A stretch of DNA of 64,000 nucleotides, from the NCBI GenBank assembly GCA_013433145.1, contig CM024183.1, forward strand, positions 1,687,001 through 1,751,000, written 5' to 3'. Below, piece after piece: positions 27,301 through 38,600 of this stretch (its first letter is position 1; each line of letters opens with the position of its first letter). The notes under the pieces were generated by a model that saw nothing but the letters and a program-made list of their open reading frames with translations, did no database searches and had not been told where the DNA came from. The position numbers were made by a program, and so were the translations under genes. Origin of the DNA: Ascaris suum. Taxonomy: Eukaryota > Nematoda > Chromadorea > Rhabditida > Ascarididae.

Positions 27301-29152
27301 TCACGAATCTTTGATATGTTTATTGGAGCAATGACGATCTATTTCCCTTATGAGCAATATGATAAGAGATAATCAGAAATCTGCAGCTGATAAGAGATAT
27401 CCGCATGAGTGTTAACGTTTCTTGGTTTATCGCTCTTGTTATGATCATCTTCATCTAAGATCTGCTCGTCCAATGGAGATTTTTGAAACGTGCAACGGAA
27501 CGATTTAAAATTATTAAAATCAAGAGAATTTTTGGAAAACCAAATTATAACTGAAAATTGAAGCTGAACATATGAACTTTTAAATGGCAATATTAGAAAC
27601 GAATAAGGAAATCAAACTAGAAAATGAATGAAAAATGCGGTATTTATGTCAGCTAATGAGTAATATTCCACTCACGGAGTTTCCTTTCCATCTCGTCACA
27701 GCGCCTCACTTCATTGACAAATTTTCGTTGATATGCACTTACATCCGGATTTAACTGAAATAAATAATCATCTAAATGCTCATTTAGGTTCTGTTAGAAT
27801 TGCAGTGGATGCAAATGAACATTTGAAAGATGTCTGCGAAGGAAAGACTATTTGTTGCCTAGGATGTCGAAAGTTTCTCTTTTCCGTGCACCAGCTCAGA
27901 GGTCAACGTTGATTACTTGAAAACGAGCACTTATGATGCCACCGGATCTTAGGAACAATCGCGGAAGATTTTGACGGGAATCATGCTAAAATGTGGCATT
28001 TTTAGCTTCAGTGCAATAAAAAGTCTTACGTAAACATCAGCTGAAGAAAATTTCGACACATTCGACAGCTGTGAGGCCTAGAATTTGATATATTCATCTC
28101 GTCGCCATTGTCATCTGTAGATGACGTTCACATCTGATGGTTTCTGTTACTCAGACAGTTTCCCCATTCAAATGATTCACTTAAAAAGAGAGCAGAATAC
28201 TTCCACAACCTGATTTTTTTTCTCAACCTAAGCGTTTTATTTGTAGTGCTATCAAAACCTTAAACATTGTTTGACTACATCCGGGGTTGACTTGGTGCAA
28301 CTCCGCTCTGTCCCGTATTCCGTTATGTTTTCTGACTACAACATTATATTCGGAAATGTCCTTTTGCAATAAATTGCCCTTTTTCTAGACACATATGAGT
28401 CACATCTCCATCTAGTGTGTTATTCGAACACACTGCCTAGCGGATTTCCTTTATATTCTTGCCGTTCTATGGAAAATTTTTTGAGCTCGCGAATGCAAGA
28501 TCCATCTTCCTAACACCCCCCCCCCTCCCCCAATGAGAAAAGGCAAACGGGCCCCCCGCGACAACGCTGGTTCATGAAAAATTCCTTGGGAAGAGGATTT
28601 TCCGAGGGTAGAGGGGCTAGCGAAGGGGCCCCCGTGGTCCAAAATCAATGAGCCATTTTTATGCGGGCCTCTCGTAAAAACTGAACCTTCCGGATTCCAA
28701 CGAGGATTCGGAGATAATGGTTAACTGCATACTAATAAATAAATAAATAAATAAACATACTTTAGTAAAGCATCCAGTAATTGTTCGGTTTTCTGTGCCC
28801 TCCTTGAAACATGAAACAAAAGCATCCTGAAGGATCTCAATCCCAAAAGGCCAACAACAGAATCTTGCTTGTTATTGAACGGCTACTCAAATAACTAATA
28901 ATACTAAAGGCTATGTTTTGTGGTGATTCAATTAAAAAGATCCTCAATCGAGTCCACAATTCGGATCGTTCGTTGGCCACGAATAAGAAGGGTTTATTCT
29001 CAACAAATCTCATAGAACGTAAGCATATTATTTACATCACGAAATTGTGCGAGTCCTATTTCGCCAAGTTCAGCGACACACGCATAAGCGGCATCCGTTT
29101 GAAGGAATAATTGTGCGAGTGTCATCGACTCGCTTCTCAGCAATGAACCCAT
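13338..29152 (-). CDS. V-type H+-ATPase subunit a (V0 sector, 116 kDa), 20 exons, complete
   Basis: Subunit a of the V0 sector couples ATP-driven rotation to proton transport and targets the pump to membranes. Twenty exons, all in phase, give 876 aa, the usual size: 29152-29036, 27754-27676, 26869-26772, 26339-26211, 25108-24963, 24617-24494, 23848-23727, 23527-23356, 22342-22208, 21128-20978, 20153-20014, 19496-19360, 18292-18202, 17596-17451, 16537-16450, 15874-15656, 15342-15196, 14997-14880, 14226-14055, 13437-13338. The N-terminus starts MGSLLRSE and contains [15 protein letters not shown]. Further marks are SFERMLWR (203-210), [15 protein letters not shown] (432-446), [12 protein letters not shown] and [18 protein letters not shown] with the essential channel Arg at 777, then [15 protein letters not shown]. 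The C-terminal half carries several hydrophobic helices. C. elegans has four paralogues (unc-32, vha-5, vha-6, vha-7); which one this matches was not resolved. Odd points: acceptors of exons 3, 5 and 10 end in AAG or GAG, and the exon 3 donor is GTCGGG. Confidence 0.97.
13475..13529. repeat. (GA)n microsatellite, interrupted
   Basis: GA repeat with a few substitutions in the last V-ATPase intron. In the direction of transcription it reads as a TC-rich tract about 40 bp before the acceptor of the final exon. Confidence 0.95.
20846..20923. repeat. (AAAT)n tandem repeat
   Basis: About 19 copies of a 4-bp AAAT unit with one interruption (aagat). It lies in the V-ATPase intron between exons 10 and 11. 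Confidence 0.95.
21287..21378. repeat. Compound (TA)n(GA)n microsatellite
   Basis: About 56 bp of TA followed directly by about 36 bp of GA. It lies in the V-ATPase intron between the exons at 22342-22208 and 21128-20978. Confidence 0.97.
28734..28756. repeat. Short (AATA)n repeat
   Basis: Five to six AATA units in the first V-ATPase intron. Confidence 0.85.
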
Positions 29153-29160
29153 CTCAATTA

Positions 29161-29162
29161 TC
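29161..29162 (-). promoter_or_regulatory. Probable trans-splice (or 5' UTR) acceptor of the V-ATPase a gene
   Basis: On the minus strand an AG acceptor (..gaagttgcag) lies nine bases upstream of the chosen ATG at 29152. Such a short leader after an acceptor, with no upstream coding exon, is typical of nematode spliced-leader addition sites. An ordinary 5' UTR intron would look the same, so the assignment is inferred. Confidence 0.45.
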
Positions 29163-32100
29163 TGCAACTTCAAATGCTTATCCGGTAAATTGAATAAACT
29201 GTAATATGTGATCAAATTTTGCTTCTTTCATTAATCAGTTAACCGTGAATAATAACGATGCTGCACTATTAGAATGCAAATTTTTCTTCTTCATTTCTAA
29301 AAAATACTCTCAAAATGTCGAACCTATATTGAATTCCTCTCGAGGGTGCAATATGCTAATCTGCATACTGAAACATTAACAAAAATCCTTCTGATAACAA
29401 GAGAAAACGCAATTGAGGAATATTCTTTATATGGTTGCTTCTTTTGAAATTGAGCAATAGTTTTTTTTTCCTTTTGAAAGGAAATATAAAACTAATAAAA
29501 GTAATAAAAGCATTGCGATAGTATTGCTTACACTTTTATCTAGCTCTAGATTTAGCCCTGTAATTACTTTGCATCACAATTGTTCAGCTGCTATTCAGCA
29601 TGAGTCACCATTACATCCAGAACATAGCTTTCTCTTCAATGTCATATAAACACAATTATTATCCTTCTCTTTAACATCAGGTGATGTTAGTATCCCTCGA
29701 AAACGTGGATTGTGGTGCCAAGGTACAGGAGGTCACTGAATTATAGCACGAGAAAAACATGCCAGTCCAGCTTTTTAATGTTGTTTTAAAGCAAATGTAT
29801 GCTCGATCAAACTTTTCTGTAATACTTAAAGATAGAGAATCAAGGCTTCTAATCAAAGTTATGCATTTGTTTTATTTCTCTTTATAAGCGCGTTCGAAAA
29901 ACTTCAAACCATTGGATGTTGTGATTAAATCGATGAAATGAATGCATAATGTAGACGGGATCTTTTCTATTATCAATACTATTCAATATCTGATTACATC
30001 ACTATTTATATCACAATATCACTATTATATTTAAAAACTTCAATTAGCATTTATGAGTACAGAAATGATTTAATTGACAATCAACAAATTGGGCTATCAA
30101 GAAGCACAATCCATCCTAATCTTTTTAGTATGCAAATTGCTACTGATCATCGACGATAGTTTATTCGAAGAAAACACTCAAGAGAAAAATAAAAACACAA
30201 AAGGGATAAACGATTTGTGATATTTGCATGCAAAACGGATGGAAAGGGGTTAGCACACTGAAATAACGTCTTAACAATAATGAGTGTCTTTTCTATTGGC
30301 AAATGAGTACTTGCACACATTTTTGACTGTATTAAACGACGCTTGTGATAAGGAACTGATAAGACACAAAACGATAGCCATGAAGTGCAAATATGTCACA
30401 TGGTTAAATGACTTCGATGTGTTCATCTCACATACAAGGGAGTGTCGAAGCTTGGTAGCCCGATGGGGGAGGGGGAGGGAGAGAGGGAATGCATTTCATC
30501 AGCAGAATGCGAAAATTTTCGTTGAAGATTCGGTATGGTTCAAGGATCTCTGGAACACTACGAAGAGTGCAAAAATGTGGCATTAAAAATGGACAGTAAA
30601 GCATAAAACAACAGAATTTTTGAAATATTCGGATATTTTTGTATCGTTTTTAAGTTTTCAAAATTAATGAAAGCTTAGTGGAATTTTCGAAAAGCTATCA
30701 TGTTGCATGAAATGAAGTAACAGGAATGTGGACTCTACGAGAGTGTTCTCCTATATAAGAACGCATCGATGAAGCATTTCAAATCTCATTCGCTTCCTTT
30801 CGAAGCAATCTAAACCTTTTTTTGATCTTCACTTTTTTTTTCCTCAAAATAAAGTTTAAAGAATTTCATTGTACAGATCCCATCTATCCGTAGCTATCAG
30901 CACCATGAAGGAACTAAGCATCCATTGTTATAGGTATGCTGTTGTTTCTCGCATTTTCTGTACGATCAGACTTTTTCGGTTCGGTTCTAGAAAGCATCAA
31001 ACGTTTTCCATTTATTGTTCGCTGTAATGAATGGAATCGAATTCACACTGTTGTGCATCATCAACTGCCCAAAATCTTCAGAGCTGGGGTGGGGGAGGAG
31101 AGGGAATTATTGTAAACTTTTGTGATATGACCTTCAATGCAAAAAATATTGATAGTATTTCAGCAAATCTTTGCCTGACTGTAGAAAATCGATTTCGTTT
31201 GCACTGACAACAAATTAGAGCATTAGAACATATAACATGATGAATGGATGTTGTGATCATAATCTGCAGTAACAGGTAAATTAATTTTTCAAAACCTGTC
31301 CCGATACCCGACGATACAAATTGTCGGCACATCGAAAAATTCATGCCACTGATTCATGAGTTGTATTCGTTTGCAGGTGATACAATAGATGTCACTGCGT
31401 GAAATCGTCTTTTTGTTCATCCGATGATCGCAGATTGCATCAATGTTTTTCATGTTTTATTCAGCAGTACTGAGGGTTAGAATTAGCGATTGCGCCGATC
31501 TGCAGTAGTAGTTCACAGTCATTTCCTGCCATCTACGACGTGACAGATGAAACAACCGACTAGCGAATAGCAGTCCTCATGAATAAGCGATTGTATCTAG
31601 CAGGATACAGTCGGATATTTCTGCCACGTAAGAAAATTCGCATTATTTCGAAATGATATTTCGATTGCAGACGTAGATTTAAGTTATCCTTTTTGATGAC
31701 TCCGCGATACTCAACGCCACATTGAAAGAGAGACATGTTCAAATTCCATACATAGAACTAATAAATAATTTTTGTGGCTTTATTTAGCCATTCATAAGAT
31801 AAGAAATTTATGACCTGAATAACACTCAAAAAAGACCTCATAAACTTTATAGAACAACCTTTCAAACTTTAGACACATTCGGAACATAAAGAAGTGCAAT
31901 TACATAATTATTGATTTTGTTTAGTTGGTGAAGCACAAACTAATTACTTCTATGAATTACTAGCAAGTAGTGGAAAATGTTAAAATGCGATCAACTTTCG
32001 AAGTAATCCAGTGGTAATTCATAGTGATCGGCAACAAGAGAGTCATTTTCTTTAATAATCCTAGTAGCAGGCTTTCATGAAAAAGTTATGAACACAGAAT

Positions 32101-33777
32101 TCTTTTAAATGTTTTCGCATATTTCAATGTCTACAAGTCTTTTTGAAATTCACTGATCAACATCGAAAATGATAGTGGACATCATCGTTTAGTTTACAGT
32201 GTACTAAACCTGCCAAGTTTTATGAATATAGATCAATTATTAGATATCGTCACTATCGTTTACCAATCGCTCGTATGACCATGAACATAAACTTGACAGC
32301 AATAGAAACTTTGATCAAATGCACACGTTTATAAAATTTCATCTGAGAAGCAACTGTAATTTATACGAGTCCCTGCTTATATACCAACAAATTACATTTT
32401 AGCCATATGCTTCTCAGATGAAATTTTATAAACTAAACGTGTGCATTTGATTAAAGTTTCTATTGCAGTCAAGTTTATGTTCACGGTTATACGAGCGATT
32501 GGTAAACGATAGTGACGAGCTTAAAGCTATGCCACGTAATTGCGATGATGCATAAAAGCAAATGCAAAAATGATCAAAATTCTTGCAATCTTTTTCGTTA
32601 AAAAAAAAAACTCTTTCCGTTGTTTGTGTTATTTGCATAGCTGCCTTTATATGGCAATTCACTTTTGAATCTTATTATTCTGTGAGAATTTAATAGGTGA
32701 AATGCGAAAAAAAAGCCATTTTATGTTTTGTGCTGTGGTCTACAGTTATATTTGACAGTTTCGTATAAATAGCCAAACGTTCATTGCGATGCAACAATAA
32801 TTTCCCCCCTCTTTCATCCATTCTGCGTTATGATTCAATCAACACCCTATACGGCATCTTTTCGCCTATTCAGATCCCATAGTCCTCGAATTGTTCGTTT
32901 ATGATTTTTTGGCACTAAGATTACAAAACAGATCCAGTTAGTGACTTTTGTATCCATAACTGTACAATTTTTTCTCCGATCTCAATATCAATATCTCTTA
33001 TCCTTATCCAATATCCATAATCATTGATCAGTTATATTTCGTTTGTATCGTCTTCAAAAATTATAAAATTTGGGCGATATTCTTGTGTGATATAAAAAAT
33101 GAAAATTCATTACTACAGGAAAAGTCTCCTTAATTTTATACCATTTCATAGTTCAATGTATGGATGATTGATTGATTGATTATGAATTTATCTATTGCTC
33201 TATATTAACGCATTTTACGGTAGTAACGAAAAATCTAGAGGTGACATAGGTTGGCAGTCGTTTGTAATTCTAAAAGTAACAAATGCATAAAAAAGGCACA
33301 AAATATTCATCGAAATATATAGGAATTCGTTGCATTTAAATCCAAATATGATTGGAAAGTGCCGATATACAGGATACCGCCCTAGTTCTGACCGTAAACG
33401 ACAATTAGCGTTATATCACTCCAGTAATATTCGAAATTTTTGAGGCTATAGCATGCTACAGTATAATACAACACAGTATGGCACAATATACTTCCAGTTT
33501 TTGTTCTGCAGTGGTCCAGTCTCCACCATTAATGAGAGTGCGAAGCTAATAATAGATATTGTTATTATATGGAAATTTTGTTATACCATTGGAATGCTTC
33601 TCTTTCAATTCTCCCAATTCTACAATGTAGCTCTAAATTCTTCTATTTAGTATCAGCAGCATCATAATTCCATAAAATGTTATGGCAATTTTTCGTATGC
33701 CTGCAAATGACTCAACTTCCGCTTTCATAAAATTTCGCTCACAAAAAAAAAAAACTACCCAACGAATTTTGAAGGTA
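29163..33777. other. Intergenic region between divergent V-ATPase and SXP/RAL-2 genes
   Basis: It should hold both promoters, but no recognisable motifs were identified. The only clear structure is the inverted repeat at 32247-32518. Frames at 30284-30586 (+) and 31078-31344 (-) lack splice or family support. Confidence 0.55.
32247..32518. repeat. Long inverted repeat (~106-111 bp arms, ~55 bp loop)
   Basis: The segment 32247-32352 (starting tcgtcactatcgtttaccaa) is the near-perfect reverse complement of 32408-32518 (ending tttggtaaacgatagtgacga in part), with only a few mismatches and small indels. The ~55-bp spacer is AT-rich. Such a fold-back is typical of a MITE-like non-autonomous element or a recent inverted duplication. 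No clear flanking target-site duplication was seen. Confidence 0.85.
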
Positions 33778-35619
33778 ATGATGATCAACGGAAAGAGTAT
33801 AGTTGTCTTTTTGGCGACAATCACACTCTCCCAATGTATATTCAAAATCAAAGACCTTCAAAGAATGGTCAGTAGTGCGGATGATCGTTTGGAACTAAAA
33901 CTTCTTAATAAACAAGACAATATCCCACGTAATGAAATCAAGAAGAAGGTCGACGCTATCGTACAAAAACAACCAAGCGACGTTCAGGTTGTTGTTTTTT
34001 TATTGAAGAGGAAATTTAAAGTTTCATTCGAAATGATCGCTTCTTAAACTCCCTAAATTGCCTTAATCGAATTACCTAAAATAATTAGCCAATTTGCTAA
34101 AAAAAACTGACAAACTAATTGGAGAAAACTTGAGTATACGTTTTTTTTTAAATTCATTGACTTTAGTCTAAAGGTAATGCGGAGAAATGGTTTTTTTGAA
34201 CGAGCAGAATGTATAAATGAGCATAGAGAATATAACCGATTTCTAGTAGGTATCGGACACATGACGCATTGTTATCAACTATGATCACAATAATAAAGAG
34301 TATGCCAGTTTTGAAAGCTTCATTAGTAGTTCGTAATGTCTTCTTTCCTTAGGATATCTTCTTGAAAGACTCGATGAAATTCAGAAAATAGCGTGAACTT
34401 TCTTGACCTCCCCTGAAATGCAGACCTCCCCCAAAAATTGAACCCCTCAAAGCCTGAGAATATAGAGAACCTTAGTTATCGATCGAAATAAAACTATGAC
34501 GTGTGAACATGCCGATGTGCTTTCTTTTTTATTCTAGTAAGATCAGTATGACCAAGTATGTGTTCCAGGCACTTTAACGAACCGACCTTAGGTGCTTGGC
34601 TTGATGTGAGTCAATTTAGATGAATTCAGCGCCTAAGCATGAGCAAAAGTGTCACAGCTATTTGGCACAACCAGGCGCCGAAGGCAGGTCCTTAAGATTG
34701 TCTGTTTTTCATTGAGCAAGACATAGCGAACTTTTGTAAGACTGGAATTAATTGTAGGACACGTATAATGCACTGTTACAAGCTAAAGAAGCAAAGGATG
34801 AAGCCGAATATAATGTCGATGTAATCGATCTCAAACAGCAAGGTTAGCTTAAAGTTCTCGAAGGCAAACTATATAGTCACGTAACCATATTCAAATTTGC
34901 AATGAGCATTATAAATTTCCGAGTTATTCCAACGCCATTAGACTATATATAATGCAATATCACTCTCTATTATTGAAAAGATATGAGACATATTACTCTA
35001 TTATTATCCAGTCCGAGAGGGTGATTATATCCAAAAACTTGATTCCTTATTGTCTTTACCATCTCATTTCCACGTTCTCCACCATTTTAGAAAATAGGTT
35101 TATGTGTTGGCTCAATTTTATCGCTTGTCGTTAGAAGTCGCTCACTTTTAATAGAGTTCTTTTTAAGTCAGTAGGTAAAAATGCTTCATATTTGAAAATT
35201 ATATTCAATTATTTCTTATTGAACTACCCTATAAGCTCTAAAGCTTGATCTTCATCTATTTTTTCATTGAGAAATTTACTCAGCAATTTCAATCTTGATG
35301 ATGGAAAAATTTTTTTATTATTTCAAAACCAAAAAAAAAAAGAAAAAGACCTTCGAGGGATGAAATAAGAGTACGAGTTGATCAATACTTCCCAGTTAGA
35401 AATTCTTTTTTTTTTCGAAATCTTGTTTATTTTTCAAATTCTGTACTTCGGAAATTTTCAGGAGCTTCTAATGAAGTATTAATGGCACTCGAAAAAATTC
35501 ACAATATTACGCTGGATATGTCACTTTCTCGAAGTGAAGAAGAAAAACAAATTAAAGCGGTGAAAAATTCGCTAAAGAAAAAGGATCGTAAAATTTTGGA
35601 TAAACTTGAACAGAATTAA
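33778..35619 (+). CDS. SXP/RAL-2 family secreted protein (DUF148), 3 exons
   Basis: A nematode-specific secreted protein of the SXP/RAL-2 family, whose members are abundant antigens at host-parasite interfaces; no biochemical activity is established here. Exons 33778-33987, 34758-34842 and 35462-35619 join in phase to 150 aa ending in TAA. Residues 1-22 (MMINGKSIVVFLATITLSQC) look like a signal peptide, though an upstream in-frame ATG at 33682 exists and would bury it. The SXP/RAL-2 domain follows: NIPRNEIKKKVDAIVQKQPSDV, a central helix, then GASNEVLMALEKIHN and a charged C-terminus. Alternating Leu/Ile and charged residues suggest an all-helical, EF-hand-like fold as proposed for the family. 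The splice sites are cag/gttgtt, ttgtag/gac, aag/gttagc and tttcag/gag. It is divergently oriented to the V-ATPase gene, 4.6 kb away. Family assignment rests on remembered domain pattern, not a search. Confidence 0.82.
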
Positions 35620-35620
35620 A

Positions 35621-35626
35621 AATAAA
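35621..35626 (+). terminator. Polyadenylation signal of the SXP/RAL-2 gene
   Basis: AATAAA starts one base after the TAA stop (35617-35619) of the SXP/RAL-2 gene. Very short 3' UTRs are common in nematodes, and its position supports the gene end chosen. Confidence 0.55.
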
Positions 35627-38600
35627 ATATCATCGCATCATTCAATGTCATACATTCAATTTCTATTCCATTCATTGATGAAATCGTTTATTTCAAGAAA
35701 AAAAATTTTTTTTTTTTGCAAACGATACGATAGAATTTCTGTTGCATAAAAATACTCCAAACGTGCACTTCAATTGCAACGATCATTTACATCGTTCCTC
35801 TAATGCGGAATAATGCCGTCAAATTGATTGCGTAAACAGACATTGTAATAAATTATTGCGGCCCATTATTTATATTTGCTAGGCTCACTATGATGACGCC
35901 ATCGTTATATTTGAGTATGTATTTGTTTGAATGTCTTTGGTAGCTATAAGTAATGAGTTGCTTAGTTTGGAAATGTGGAATTCAGTAGAGGTAAATTGCA
36001 ATATAAGTTGAATAGTTTGTCATCTTTCAAGGTGATCCATTCAACTTCAAAATAAGTTACAAAAATATCTGTGTAGGAGAGACATGCAAATAAATCAAAA
36101 ACTTGCGCACGTTTTTCACCGATCGGCTGTTAGGTCGCAACCGATGGAGTCGGGACAACGAATCTCTTAAAAAACGTGCATAACGAATCAATCGAAAAAT
36201 GGCATCGTCGTGTGGTTAACGGTCAAACTCCATATCTATAGCCAGTCCGGTGATCAAAAGGGACGAGGTGTACATCGATGAGTAATGGTTCTGTCTTCTG
36301 ACGTAAAATGCAGTGGAAATAATAACCGCTTGCCCATAAATGCACAATAATCTCTTCTTAATTAAGCAGTTTGTTGTAATCCTGAAACGATCCTGAGCTC
36401 TACCAATCTGCGCTACGTGGAAAAATCAAGAAGTAGCTCTTTTACTTTTGAACGCTAACTTCGAAAGATTTAGCCAGTAAAGATAAAGATAGGGAAGGCA
36501 AATGTATAGAAGATAAGACATGAAAATTATTCGAAAAATTTCAAGTTCCCAGCTTGTGTCTGCTTATAATCGTGCTACTCAGATACGCACACCGAGAATA
36601 TTCAAAAAATTTACGATACAATGTAGTGTGCGCTAACGCAGCTCCACCTTACCTTGTCTACCTGAAGGTATAATAATGAAAGTACATGCTCAAGGGCACT
36701 GAACTCACCTCCACGGAAGAGTACCTATTTGTTTTCTATTGCGAACTGAATCAAACGTTGATTTCTAGCAGAATAGCCGATAAAATAGGCTAGCCCTATG
36801 AAACTGTGAAGGACAAGATGCACTCAATTCCAGGAAAAAGAAACTCGCCGTCTTAATTTAATCCTGGAATCACTGATGTGTGCTCACTCGTCAACATTCA
36901 GTATGCGGTGTGGCTCGAACCGTGACCGTAAAGAATTTAGTAACAGCTTGATCGATGACATGATGGAAACAGCGGAAAAGCATCTTTAAATATGGAAGAA
37001 AAACGGTGAAGTCCATAAAATCAGAAAATTTTATGGGGTAACATCACTGAAAATAGAAATGCCATACATTCGTTGCAGCGAAGAAACTGTTCATAGGCAT
37101 TTTCGAGGTTGCATCCCCAAAAATGACGAAATTTTCTCCCTGAAGATTCCGGAAACCGGGGAAATTCCGAAAAAATCCGAAAAGGCCGCACATAAATAAC
37201 ATTTGTAACATTATAAATGCATTATATCCGAGAAGTAAGCCTAAATTTGCATTTCACTGAAAGCAACATTAAATTTAAAAGATATAAACAGTGTCAGTCA
37301 GAAAATACACGACATACTGGGAAGAAAGCAATATCCTAACGAAAAAAGATTAAGGGGACAAGTGGACAAGAAATACATGTTCAAGAAATATACATCCATA
37401 CTGCGCAACCTGTGGAGTTAGAAAGGAAGGGAAATACAAGAAAACGGTGAACGGAGGCTCCTGTGGTGTGCATCTGTAAAATCCTGCGACTACGTCGACA
37501 AAATGTACATTCGACGAGAAACTCATAACGAATTGACTTTTTAATCGACAAAATGTGTGACTTATGTACAAAGTAGTTCTTCGAAGTCAGCAATGTCAAC
37601 CGAATTGCAGCAACAATCTACATTTAAGCAACATTAAGATACCACAATGATATCCTGAGGCATCCGAGTCTCATGGCGTCTGTCATCGAATTTCGCATTA
37701 TAACGCTGAGATTCTCCCATCAAAAATCCCCCCACTCACCTATTCCTGTGCTCTTCTCAGTTTCGAGGATAGTGTCATTCATCTCTTGATACAAATTGCG
37801 CAAATTTGATGGAGAATTTGAGCAAAGCCAATAGAGAAATCCATAAAACGAACAAATCACCAATAAGGACGCCAAATCTACAGTGCGGATGGGAGACTTT
37901 TCAAGAACACAATTAATTGCCTCGCAGTTAAATCAAAACTTTAGCTCCTTTTTAAAAGAAAACAAAGAAGCATGCGATGAGCGCTTCGCATTCACTAATG
38001 AAATATTCAATAGGAGTCTGAAGTGAAAGAAATAAAACTCGTACAAATGGTTTTCATGCAAATGTGGCCAAATTTTTGGGAAAGCGAATCGCGTTAACTA
38101 TCAATTCTCGAATGGGTCGTTCAGCATGTGAGCTGACTGTCAGGCACGATTCGAAACAGAAAATCCTCACCAAAATTAAACCTGCAGTAGTTCATCGTTT
38201 GTTTTGCGGCGAGGGAACTTTATAATTTCATGGGAAGCAACCTTCACTCGCCACTACTCAACTTTGGAGCGAAAAGTCGAAGAAATAGACCTTTTGGCGT
38301 TTCAACTCCAAACATAACTGGAAATGCTGTCCATCTTTCTAATCACTTCCCTTATTTGGTGATAGAATAAAAAATTTAGTGGTATATGGCTATATAACCG
38401 ACTTCTTGATCCTGTATTAAATAATTCACTTTTGCTTGACCATAAGTGCTTATGCAATGGAAGCATTCACTATCGACCGTCGAAGGTGAGGAAGAAGAAG
38501 CAGCAGGCTGTGAGGACCGATCCAGTCAACAATTCAGTAAACTGCGTGAGCGGATAGTACAATCAAAAATCATCCGAAGCGTGAAGAAAATCAAAAAAGA

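Noticed and set aside
13338..29152. Operon linking the V-ATPase and GPCR genes
   Set aside because: The 4.7-kb gap is far larger than nematode operon spacing, and each gene has its own acceptor near the ATG.
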